Assembly: GCA_964421355.1 (NCBI GenBank)
Contig: CAYQWX010000025.1
Coordinates: 1 to 24,547 of the forward strand
Direction: 5' to 3'
DNA: 24,547 nucleotides
DNA from: JALTDM01 sp964421355
GTDB taxonomy: Bacteria; Bacteroidota; Bacteroidia; Bacteroidales; JALTDM01
The first letter of the stretch is position 1, and each line of letters begins with the position of its first letter. The translations under genes and the position numbers were made by a program. Positions 1 to 6,889 of the stretch are shown here, one piece after another. The notes under the pieces are model-generated. The model ran no database searches and had not been told where the DNA came from. It was given only the letters and a program-made list of their open reading frames with translations.

Positions 1-75
1 TGACATGGCAGACATTGGCAAATTAAGCATTATAACTACAACAAAAGAAACCAATGTAAAATAACGACGAATCAT
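1..75 (-). CDS. N-terminal fragment of an exported protein (partial)
   Basis: An open frame starts at the ATG at 75 and runs off the window edge, giving 25 residues that begin MIRRYFTLVSFVVV. A short basic start (RR at positions 3-4) followed by a hydrophobic stretch of about 14 residues and small residues (SAMS) looks like a signal peptide or an N-terminal membrane anchor. The ATG overlaps the dxs stop codon (ATGA arrangement), so the gene is almost certainly translated from the same message as dxs. Too little is present to name a family. The alternative, that this is chance open frame, is made unlikely by the overlap and the signal-like composition. Confidence 0.55.
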   Translation of the reverse strand, partial: MIRRYFTLVSFVVVIMLNLPMSAMS

Positions 76-1856
76 CTTTTTACCAAATCTTTTTTAAGTA
101 TAGATAAAACTTGATTATAAATACTTTCTTCATCAAATCCACACAATTTGTAAAGTTCTATAGGTTTACCATGTTCTATAAATTTGTCAGGTACCCCCAT
201 TGGCATTACACTACTTGTATAATTATACCTGTTTTTGAACTCAATAACCTCAGAAGCAAAACCTCCTTTTATCACTCCGTCTTCTACGGTAATTATTACT
301 TTATAATTTTGAAATACATAATGCAATGCTTCTTCATCTATTGGTTTTAAAAACACCATATTATAATGCTGCACAGAAAACCCTAACTTGTTTAATCTCT
401 TAACAACATTTTTTACGAAATTACCTGGAAAGCCTAAAGACAGTATTGCCAAATCTTTTCCTTTGCTTACAAGTTTTGCCTTTCCAATTGTAAGTTTTTC
501 AAAAGGAGTTTGCCAATCTAACATCACACCTCTTCCTCTTGGATACCTTATCGCAAAAGGACCATAATCATCTGTCTGTGCAGTATACATAAGGTCTCTT
601 AAATCTTTTTCATTCATCGGTGCTGACACAATCATATTAGGTATAGGTCGCAAATATGCCAAATCAAATACTCCTTGGTGAGTAGAACCATCTTCTCCAA
701 CAAGTCCACCTCTATCTATACCAAACACAACATTAAGTTTCTGTAATGCTACATCGTGAATCAATTGGTCATAACCCCTTTGCAAAAAAGTAGAATAAAT
801 AGTACAATAAGGTTTAAATCCTTCCACTGCCAATCCTCCTGCAAATGTTACAGCATGTTGCTCTGCTATTCCAACATCAAATACCCTGTCGGGCATCTCT
901 GCTTGCATGATATTCAATGACGAACCACTAAGCATTGCAGGAGTTATCGCAACAATCTTTTCGTTTTGTTTAGCTAATTCCAACAATGTTTTGCCATACA
1001 CTTCTTGAAACTTAGGTGGAGTTTTTTCGCTTGATGTTTTTATTGGCATTCCCGTTACTTTATCAAAATTACCTCCAGCATGCCAATTAGCTTGATTTTC
1101 CTCTGCAGGTTTAAAGCCTTTACCTTTTATTGTTCTTACATGCAGCAATTTAGGACCTTTAATACCTTTTAATTGTTCTAATGTCTTTATCAATCTCGGC
1201 AAATCATGTCCATCAATAGGACCAAAATAGCGGATACCAAATACCTCAAACAAATTACTATAATTAAGAACAATATGCTTGAGTGCATTATCTATTTTTA
1301 CAATAGTTTCTTTTGGTGTTTCTCCAAGCTTATTTATAACTCTCCACACACTGTCTTTTACCCTGTTATATGTTTTGGATGTAGCAATATCCGTCAGATA
1401 ATCTTTCAATCCACCTACATTTATATCAATAGACATTTTATTATCATTGAGAACAACTAGCATATCAGGTTTTTGCTGTCCAAGGTTATTTAACGCTTCA
1501 AAAGCCATACCTCCTGTCATAGCTCCGTCACCTATTACGGCAATTATATTCCTGTCTGTTTCTCCTTTCAACCTGGAAGCAATAGCCATACCCAATGCTG
1601 CAGATATTGATGTAGAAGAATGTCCTGTTCCAAAAGCATCATATTCACTTTCAAATATAGAAGGGAANNNNNNNNNNNNNNNNNNNNNNNNNNNNNNNNN
1701 NNNNNNNNNNNNNNNNNNNNNNNNNNNNNNNNNNNNNNNNNNNNNNNNNNNNNNNNNNNNNNNNNNNCTTAAAATATTAAGTTCTTCCAAAGAAAGTCGT
1801 TTCAAATCAGCTGGGAAATTTATTTTAGAAAGTACCTGAAAATTATCTATATTCAT
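72..1856 (-). CDS. dxs: 1-deoxy-D-xylulose-5-phosphate synthase (interrupted by an assembly gap)
   Basis: DXS condenses pyruvate and glyceraldehyde 3-phosphate with thiamine diphosphate as cofactor, the first step of the MEP isoprenoid pathway; it is cytoplasmic. Visible signatures are GHSSTSISAALG, the thiamine-binding GDGAMTGGMAFEALNN with the partner NDNKMSI, and DVGIAEQHAVTFAGG, which carries the catalytic Glu of the transketolase-like second domain. The C-terminal transketolase domain is complete. The start at 1856 (MNIDNFQVLSKINFP) is chosen because DXS proteins begin with such a 'lekI..p.dLk.Ls..eL' stretch; a longer in-frame opening to 2246 is rejected because it runs antisense into eno. 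The 100 N at 1668-1767 replace the region that should hold the conserved GGHF histidine. As drawn the protein has 594 codons, shorter than the usual 620-640. The flanks stay in one frame across the gap. Confidence 0.95.
   Translation of the reverse strand: MNIDNFQVLSKINFPADLKRLSLEELNILXXXXXXXXXXXXXXXXXXXXXXXXXXXXXXXXXXFPSIFESEYDAFGTGHSSTSISAALGMAIASRLKGETDRNIIAVIGDGAMTGGMAFEALNNLGQQKPDMLVVLNDNKMSIDINVGGLKDYLTDIATSKTYNRVKDSVWRVINKLGETPKETIVKIDNALKHIVLNYSNLFEVFGIRYFGPIDGHDLPRLIKTLEQLKGIKGPKLLHVRTIKGKGFKPAEENQANWHAGGNFDKVTGMPIKTSSEKTPPKFQEVYGKTLLELAKQNEKIVAITPAMLSGSSLNIMQAEMPDRVFDVGIAEQHAVTFAGGLAVEGFKPYCTIYSTFLQRGYDQLIHDVALQKLNVVFGIDRGGLVGEDGSTHQGVFDLAYLRPIPNMIVSAPMNEKDLRDLMYTAQTDDYGPFAIRYPRGRGVMLDWQTPFEKLTIGKAKLVSKGKDLAILSLGFPGNFVKNVVKRLNKLGFSVQHYNMVFLKPIDEEALHYVFQNYKVIITVEDGVIKGGFASEVIEFKNRYNYTSSVMPMGVPDKFIEHGKPIELYKLCGFDEESIYNQVLSILKKDLVKR
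1668..1767. other. Assembly gap of exactly 100 N within dxs
   Basis: One hundred unknown bases, the conventional placeholder length for a scaffold gap of unknown size. By comparison with the remembered DXS layout, about 75 residues lie between the last residues before the gap (EELNIL) and the first after it (FPSIFESEYDAFG), so roughly 225 bases are probably missing. The real length should be one more than a multiple of three if the gene is intact. Confidence 0.97.
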
Positions 1857-1932
1857 AATATCTTCATTTAACAAACAACATTCTACAAAGATAATATCTT
1901 TTTTGTGAATTAAAATTAAAGAACAATTATAA

Positions 1933-1966
1933 CAAATATAAAATCTATTACTTAAACAACAACAAA
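1933..1966 (-). promoter_or_regulatory. Predicted dxs promoter
   Basis: Read on the minus strand, TATATTTG at 1940-1933 matches the Bacteroidota -7 consensus TAnnTTTG. TTG-containing sequence (TTTGTTGTTG, 1966-1957) lies upstream, with 19-22 bases between possible -33 elements and the -7 box, the expected spacing. A second TAnnTTTG match (TATCTTTG, 1893-1886) is nearer the start codon but has no -33 element. Confidence 0.55.
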
Positions 1967-1980
1967 CACAAAAAATAGTG

Positions 1981-1988
1981 TATATTTG
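1981..1988 (+). promoter_or_regulatory. Predicted -7 box of eno
   Basis: TATATTTG matches TAnnTTTG and ends 28 bases before the eno ATG. No TTG is visible at the -33 distance on this strand, so this rests on the -7 box alone. It lies close to the divergent dxs promoter, so the two share one intergenic space of 160 bases. Confidence 0.5.
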
Positions 1989-2016
1989 TAAAGTTAAACT
2001 TAAAAAAATAAATAAA

Positions 2017-3312
2017 ATGGCAAGAATAGCAAAAATACAAGCAAGACAAATCCTAGATTCAAGAGGTAATCCTACAATAGAAGTAGATGTGATGACAGAT
2101 AGAGGAGTAATAGGAAGAGCCGCCGTACCATCAGGAGCATCTACAGGCAAACATGAAGCTTTAGAATTAAGAGACAACGACCCCGGCAAATTTATGGGCA
2201 AGGGTGTACTTAAAGCAATATACAATGTAAACAACATAATAAACAAGGAATTGCAAGGTGCATATATATTTGATCAAAGGGCTATTGACGAAGCACTTAT
2301 TCGTTTGGATAACACCGAAAATAAGTCCAACTTGGGAGCTAATGCTATTTTGGGTGTATCTTTGGCAGTAGCACGTGCAGCATCCATATCAGCAGGACAA
2401 CCTCTTTTTAGATATTTAGGCGGAATGAGAGCAAACGTATTGCCTATTCCTATGATGAATATACTAAACGGTGGCGTTCATGCAGATAATAAAATTGATT
2501 TTCAAGAATTTCTAATAATGCCTGTAAATGCTACAAAATTTGCAGATGCACTCCGTATGGGGGCAGAAGTATTTCACTCACTAAAATCCGTCCTTAAATC
2601 AAAAGGATATTCTACTAATGTGGGAGATGAAGGAGGTTTTGCACCAAATCTAAAATCAAACGAAGAAGGAGTGGAAGTTATAATAGAAGCCATCACCAAA
2701 GCAGGATATAAACCTGCCAAAGATATTTACTTGGCTATAGATTCAGCAGCCTCAGAATTTTATGATACAGATAAAAAAGTTTACAAATTGGAATCAACAG
2801 GAAAAGAATTATCTGCAGATGATATGATAAAATACTATGATACACTTGTCAAAAAATATCCTATTGTATCAATAGAAGACGGATTGGCAGAAGATGATTG
2901 GGACGGTTGGGTAAAACTTACAGAGAAATTTGGAGATAAAACACAAATAATGGGAGACGATATCTTTGTTACTAATCCTGTAAGACTAGCAAAAGGATTT
3001 GAAATGGGAGTGGCAAACTCTATTCTTATAAAATTAAACCAAATAGGCACTCTCACAGAAACAATGGATGTAATAGAAATGGCTACAAATGCAGGATATA
3101 ATTGCATAGTAAGTCATCGCTCCGGAGAAACTGAAGATACTACCATTGCAGATTTGGCAGTGGCAATGAATACAGGATTGATAAAAACAGGATCTGCATC
3201 AAGAGGAGAACGCATTGCCAAATACAACCAATTACTTAGAATAGAAGAAATGCTTGGAGACAGCGGTTTTTACCTCGGAAATCAATTTAATTATTTACCC
3301 GAAAAAAAATAA
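2017..3312 (+). CDS. eno: Enolase (phosphopyruvate hydratase)
   Basis: Enolase interconverts 2-phosphoglycerate and phosphoenolpyruvate in glycolysis, with Mg2+, as a cytoplasmic dimer or octamer. The 431-residue length is typical. Family signatures are ILDSRGNPTIEVDV at the N terminus, PSGASTGKHEALELRD (the mobile active-site loop), GANAILGVSLAVARA, MNILNGGVHADN, NVGDEGGFAPNL, SIEDGLAEDDWDGW, ILIKLNQIGTLTET (the Lys that acts as base) and SHRSGETEDTTIADLAV near the end. The start at 2017 gives the normal MARIAKIQARQILDSRG opening; an in-frame start 13 codons earlier at 1978 would precede the predicted -7 box and is rejected. There is no Shine-Dalgarno sequence. A hairpin terminator follows 24 bases after the stop. 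Confidence 0.98.
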   Translation: MARIAKIQARQILDSRGNPTIEVDVMTDRGVIGRAAVPSGASTGKHEALELRDNDPGKFMGKGVLKAIYNVNNIINKELQGAYIFDQRAIDEALIRLDNTENKSNLGANAILGVSLAVARAASISAGQPLFRYLGGMRANVLPIPMMNILNGGVHADNKIDFQEFLIMPVNATKFADALRMGAEVFHSLKSVLKSKGYSTNVGDEGGFAPNLKSNEEGVEVIIEAITKAGYKPAKDIYLAIDSAASEFYDTDKKVYKLESTGKELSADDMIKYYDTLVKKYPIVSIEDGLAEDDWDGWVKLTEKFGDKTQIMGDDIFVTNPVRLAKGFEMGVANSILIKLNQIGTLTETMDVIEMATNAGYNCIVSHRSGETEDTTIADLAVAMNTGLIKTGSASRGERIAKYNQLLRIEEMLGDSGFYLGNQFNYLPEKK

Positions 3313-3336
3313 CAACAATTTAACAAAAAAACATGA

Positions 3337-3366
3337 GGGGCTGTAATAAATCGCAGTCCCTTTTTT
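3337..3366 (+). terminator. Rho-independent terminator after eno
   Basis: GGGGCTG at 3337-3343 pairs with CAGTCCC at 3354-3360 (seven pairs, one of them G-T) around a 10-base loop, followed directly by six T. It ends only 12 bases before the next start codon. Confidence 0.75.
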
Positions 3367-3378
3367 ATTAAAAAACTA

Positions 3379-4638
3379 ATGGAATTACTACTAAGACAAA
3401 TAAAAGAAAGTTTTATTTATGCATATAGCTCTCTCAAAGCAAATAAACTTCGTACATTTTTATCCCTTCTTGGTATTACTATCGGTATTTTTGTAATAGT
3501 ATCCATATTCTCGGTAATAGACTCTCTAAAACAATACATTGCTAAAAACATGGAACAACTTGGTTCCAATGTTATTTATATACAAAAATGGCCTTGGTCA
3601 GCAGGACAAGGAGAATATCCTTGGTGGAAATATATAAACAGACCCGTTCCAACATACGGCGAATACAAGTTCCTGAAAAAACACTTAAAAACAGCCAACA
3701 ATATTGCTTTTGTTGCATCCTCAAATTTTACAGTAAAATCTATTTACCAGTCACTAGATAACATTAACATAACAGGAACTACGCCAGAATATGAAAAAAT
3801 AAATGCTTACAATATGCAAGCCGGCAGGTTTTTCTCACCACATGAAGCATTATCCGGTAAAAAAGTTTGTGTATTAGGATACAATATTTATGAAGAATTA
3901 TTTCCCAATTTATCATCAGAATACATAATTGGCAAACCAATTAAAATAAAAGGAATAAGCTACAAGATAATAGGAGTATTTGCAAAAATCGGTATTAGCT
4001 TGGGAATAAACACAGACAATCAAATAATAATACCCGTAAATGCCGCAATAGGTCTTATCCCCATAAACAAAGAATCGGCAAATCCTTTTATAATGGCATC
4101 TGCACCACAAGAAAAAATGGATAAACTAAAAACAGAAATAAAAAGATTTTTAAGAAAATACAGGAAAATACCTCCACAAAAAGAAGATAACTTTGCTCTA
4201 AATGAAACAAGTTTGCTTACTTCGGGAATAGAACAGTTTTTTGGCATTATGGATAAAGCTGGCTTTTTAGTTGGCATATTTTCAATCTTGATAGGAGGAT
4301 TTGGTATTGCCAATATAATGTTTGTATCCGTAAAAGAACGCACCAAAATAATAGGCATCCAAAAAGCCCTCGGAGCAAAAAACAGTTTTATTCTTATGCA
4401 ATTTTTATTTGAATCTACCATACTATCACTAATAGGAGGTATAATTGGACTAATTTTAATTTATATAGGATTTATAATAGGTAATCAAATAATTGATATA
4501 CACCTTTTTACACTAAGCATACAAAACATTTTAACAGGTATTCTCATATCAATAATAATAGGCATTATAGCAGGATTTATTCCTGCTAAAAACGCTGCAA
4601 ATCTTCATCCGGTAGAAGCAATGAATAGTGTTTTTTAA
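3379..4638 (+). CDS. MacB/FtsX-type ABC transporter permease
   Basis: A 419-residue inner-membrane protein with the layout of the MacB/LolC/FtsX permease class: a membrane segment at about 26-48 (preceded by NKLRTFLSLLGITIG, a hallmark of this class), a large periplasmic domain at about 50-285, and three membrane segments at about 295-318, 345-370 and 385-405. The cytoplasmic loop VKERTKIIGIQKALGAK and the final PAKNAANLHPVEAM match the FtsX-like permease domain. Such proteins work with an ATPase in mechanotransmission, lipoprotein handling, or export of drugs and peptides. No ATPase gene lies nearby, so the partner must be elsewhere and the substrate cannot be told. The start at 3379 follows closely on the eno terminator, with no promoter visible between. 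Confidence 0.9.
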   Translation: MELLLRQIKESFIYAYSSLKANKLRTFLSLLGITIGIFVIVSIFSVIDSLKQYIAKNMEQLGSNVIYIQKWPWSAGQGEYPWWKYINRPVPTYGEYKFLKKHLKTANNIAFVASSNFTVKSIYQSLDNINITGTTPEYEKINAYNMQAGRFFSPHEALSGKKVCVLGYNIYEELFPNLSSEYIIGKPIKIKGISYKIIGVFAKIGISLGINTDNQIIIPVNAAIGLIPINKESANPFIMASAPQEKMDKLKTEIKRFLRKYRKIPPQKEDNFALNETSLLTSGIEQFFGIMDKAGFLVGIFSILIGGFGIANIMFVSVKERTKIIGIQKALGAKNSFILMQFLFESTILSLIGGIIGLILIYIGFIIGNQIIDIHLFTLSIQNILTGILISIIIGIIAGFIPAKNAANLHPVEAMNSVF

Positions 4639-4658
4639 TAAGTTAGCATTATTCTTTG

Positions 4659-4666
4659 TAATTTTG
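4659..4666 (+). promoter_or_regulatory. Predicted -7 box of the obg operon
   Basis: TAATTTTG matches TAnnTTTG and ends 23 bases before the GTG start of obg, in the 51 bases that separate it from the permease gene. No good -33 element is seen. Confidence 0.4.
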
Positions 4667-4689
4667 CAACTCCAAAAAAATAAAAACAA

Positions 4690-5688
4690 GTGGCAGACTC
4701 AAACTTTGTAGATTACGCAAAAATATATTGTCGTAGCGGAAGAGGAGGTAATGGTTCGGCACACCTTGCCAGATACAAGTACGTTCCAAAAGGAGGACCG
4801 GACGGAGGCGACGGAGGTAAAGGCGGAGATATAATAGTTCGCGGGAATAAAAATTTATGGACATTAATCCACCTGAAATACAATAGACATCACTTTGCAG
4901 AACATGGACAAGCAGGTGGTAGCAACAATAAAACCGGAGCACAAGGAGAAAATAAAATAATAGAAGTACCACTCGGCACAATAATAAAAGATGAAAACGG
5001 AAACATAATATATGAAATAACAGAACACGGACAAGAAGTAATTTTATTAAAAGGAGGACGAGGCGGAAGAGGAAATACTCATTTTAAATCTGCAACAAAT
5101 CAAACTCCAAGATACGCCGAACCTGGAGGAGAAGAAAAAGAAGGCTGGTTCATTTTTGAACTTAAAGTACTGGCAGATGTCGGATTGGTAGGTTTTCCCA
5201 ATGCAGGGAAATCTACTTTGCTTTCAGTATTATCAGCCGCCAAGCCTAAAATAGCAGACTACCCATTCACCACATTAGAGCCACAACTTGGAATAGTCAG
5301 AGTATCAGAAACAGAGAGCTTTATAATGGCAGACATACCCGGCATAATAGAAAAAGCCAGCGAAGGGAAAGGAATAGGATTAAGATTTTTACGCCATATA
5401 GAACGTAACTCGGTATTACTATTTACCATTCCCGTAGATTCATTAAACATAGAAAAACAATACAAAATATTATTAAATGAATTGAAAAAATACAATCCGC
5501 TATTATTACACAAACAAAGAGTGATAGCTATTACAAAAACAGATTTGGCAGACAAAGAAATAATACAAGAAGTAGAAAAAACTATTCCGAACAACATCCC
5601 ATACACATTTGTATCATCTTTTACAAAACACGGCATAGAACAACTAAAACATTTACTTTGGCAAGTATTAAATCAAAACTATGATTGA
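4690..5688 (+). CDS. obg: GTPase Obg/CgtA
   Basis: Obg is a GTPase that binds the large ribosomal subunit during maturation and links growth to stress responses. The N-terminal glycine-rich Obg fold covers about 1-158 (FVDYAKIYCRSGRGGNGS, GGPDGGDGGKGG). The G domain follows: G1 GFPNAGKS at 168-175, the YPFTTL switch after it, G3 DIPG at 215-218, G4 TKTD at 282-285 (Thr in place of the usual Asn), and G5 around FVSS. There is no C-terminal Obg extension, and 332 residues is normal for this phylum. The start is GTG: an in-frame TAA lies three codons upstream and no ATG fits the conserved opening (M)ADSNFVDYAKIY. The gene overlaps the next by 8 bases, so the two are coupled. Confidence 0.97.
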   Translation: MADSNFVDYAKIYCRSGRGGNGSAHLARYKYVPKGGPDGGDGGKGGDIIVRGNKNLWTLIHLKYNRHHFAEHGQAGGSNNKTGAQGENKIIEVPLGTIIKDENGNIIYEITEHGQEVILLKGGRGGRGNTHFKSATNQTPRYAEPGGEEKEGWFIFELKVLADVGLVGFPNAGKSTLLSVLSAAKPKIADYPFTTLEPQLGIVRVSETESFIMADIPGIIEKASEGKGIGLRFLRHIERNSVLLFTIPVDSLNIEKQYKILLNELKKYNPLLLHKQRVIAITKTDLADKEIIQEVEKTIPNNIPYTFVSSFTKHGIEQLKHLLWQVLNQNYD

Positions 5689-6244
5689 CGCGATTAAACA
5701 GATAGATACTTCTTTATTTTTATTTTTTAACTCGCACCACTCCCCTTTTTGGGACAATATAATGTGGCTCATAAGTTCAAAATATACATGGATACCGCTT
5801 TACCTATTTCTGGTATTTATCATAATAAAAAAAGAAAAAAGAAAAGTATGGCTTGTATTATTACTAATAGCACTATCCATAACATTATCGGATCAAATAT
5901 CGGTATTTATAAAAAACACGGTGGCACGATACCGTCCCTGTCATAATTTGTATTTACAACATATAGTTCATTTAGTGAAAAACCATTGTGGCGGGCAATA
6001 TGGCTTTGTTTCGTCCCATTCAGCTAATTCTTTTGCCTTGGCAGCATTTTTTTATTTTTCTTATCGCCGTAAAATATGGCTATGGATGTTTCTATGGGCT
6101 ACCATTGTGGCATACAGCAGGATATACCTTGGTGTTCACTATCCTGCCGACATCATTGCAGGCGGATTACTCGGCATCACCATAGGCTATCTAATGGCAA
6201 CAGCCAAAAACACCCTGACATCTTTATCCCAAAATCATTCATAA
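5681..6244 (+). CDS. PAP2-family membrane phosphatase
   Basis: A 187-residue integral membrane protein of the type 2 phosphatidic acid phosphatase family. All three active-site motifs are present: KNTVARYRP at 78-86, SSHS at 111-114 with the catalytic His113, and SRIYLGVHYPADI at 146-158 with Arg147, the nucleophilic His153 and Asp157. About five or six hydrophobic segments surround them. Members dephosphorylate lipid phosphates such as undecaprenyl pyrophosphate, phosphatidylglycerol phosphate or lipid A; the sequence does not tell which. The ATG lies inside the last codons of obg, so translation is probably coupled. A recycling role for the undecaprenyl carrier is a reasonable guess but is not proven by context. 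Confidence 0.9.
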   Translation: MIDAIKQIDTSLFLFFNSHHSPFWDNIMWLISSKYTWIPLYLFLVFIIIKKEKRKVWLVLLLIALSITLSDQISVFIKNTVARYRPCHNLYLQHIVHLVKNHCGGQYGFVSSHSANSFALAAFFYFSYRRKIWLWMFLWATIVAYSRIYLGVHYPADIIAGGLLGITIGYLMATAKNTLTSLSQNHS

Positions 6245-6501
6245 CCTACAGCCTCTTTGTTAATAAAAGCTCAAAAAACAAAACATACAAAAGGTCAAGA
6301 CCTCAAATAATACTTATTATCCACTGTGCAAGAATAACACTTGTGCCTCATGTTTTTTTTGGAGTACCCGCCCAACGAAATTTCCGTTAAGAAAACTTTT
6401 CTGTTTGAATATGTAGCCATAAGGCGGAATGTGAGTTTTAAAGTTTTCAGGAAATGAGTGGAGAGCGGGTCAAAAAAATCCGTGTAGCACGATTTTCTTT
6501 G

Positions 6502-6528
6502 CCACTTTCTTTTCTAAAAAGAAAGTGG
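6502..6528. repeat. Perfect hairpin, 12-bp stem and 3-base loop
   Basis: CCACTTTCTTTT at 6502-6513 and AAAAGAAAGTGG at 6517-6528 are exact reverse complements around CTA. There is no T run after it on either strand long enough to call a classic terminator. Confidence 0.85.
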
Positions 6529-6570
6529 AGGTAAAGCGGGCAGAAGCATCTTTTTGGAGCGTTTTCTTTG

Positions 6571-6603
6571 GTTCGTTTCTTTGTCACTACAAAGAAAATG
6601 AAC
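6571..6603. repeat. Second hairpin, 9-bp perfect core with extended arms
   Basis: TTTCTTTGT at 6576-6584 pairs with ACAAAGAAA at 6589-6597 around CACT. The outer GTTC (6571-6574) and GAAC (6600-6603) also pair, with a small internal irregularity. It shares the CTTTCTTT/TTTCTTTG composition of the neighbouring hairpin, suggesting one composite element. Confidence 0.8.
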
Positions 6604-6832
6604 ATAAATAAAGAAAAAAGTTTTTCATTGCTATATCTATTTACATAGATAAAAATTAGGTAGGAAACTTATACCCCCACCTTCCTTAACCAAGAAAGAA
6701 AGCTATTGTAAAACGCATTTGCTTTTTTATTTTTAAATCAATATATTACAAATTTATTTTACTTATAACCCACTTTTGATTTGACAAAAAAACATCAAAA
6801 AATAAGATAAGTTGAATCTTCTTTCTTAGCAT

Positions 6833-6862
6833 AAAAATATCATAAAAAAAATGATATTTTTG
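6833..6862 (+). promoter_or_regulatory. Predicted promoter box overlapped by an 11-bp perfect inverted repeat
   Basis: TATTTTTG at 6855-6862 matches TAnnTTTG and ends 27 bases before the ATG at 6890. It overlaps the right arm of a perfect inverted repeat: AAAAATATCAT at 6833-6843 and ATGATATTTTT at 6851-6861 around seven A. Such a site could bind a dimeric regulator that covers the promoter. No -33 element is seen. Confidence 0.45.
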
Positions 6863-6889
6863 TTATCAGTTATAAAATGAAAGAAAAAG

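Larger units (their letters stand above)
6245..6889. other. 645-base non-coding region with a hairpin-rich, repeat-like block
   Basis: No credible gene was found here: the open frames are short and full of stops. The middle part, about 6340-6606, is visibly richer in G and C than the flanks and contains two near-perfect hairpins (6502-6528 and 6571-6603), plus ACCCGC at 6366-6371 complementary to GCGGGT at 6465-6470. This look is typical of dispersed non-coding repeats in Bacteroidota genomes, but only one copy is in the window. The right part, about 6640-6860, is AT-rich and leads into the promoter of the next gene; it also holds an inverted repeat TTTTGAT/ATCAAAA at 6774-6800. Confidence 0.6.

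Noticed and set aside
1857..2246. N-terminal extension of dxs by about 130 residues on the minus strand
   Set aside because: It crosses the predicted dxs promoter and runs antisense into the 5' end of eno; its hydrophobic, Cys-rich sequence is unlike any DXS, and the normal family start lies at 1856.
6292..6303. Terminator after the PAP2 gene (AGGTCAAGACCT)
   Set aside because: The palindrome leaves only two unpaired bases, too few for a hairpin loop, and no T run follows.
6076..6390. Open frame of 104 codons overlapping the PAP2 gene
   Set aside because: It is a frame-shifted shadow of the PAP2 gene that happens to run on into the non-coding block; no family features.
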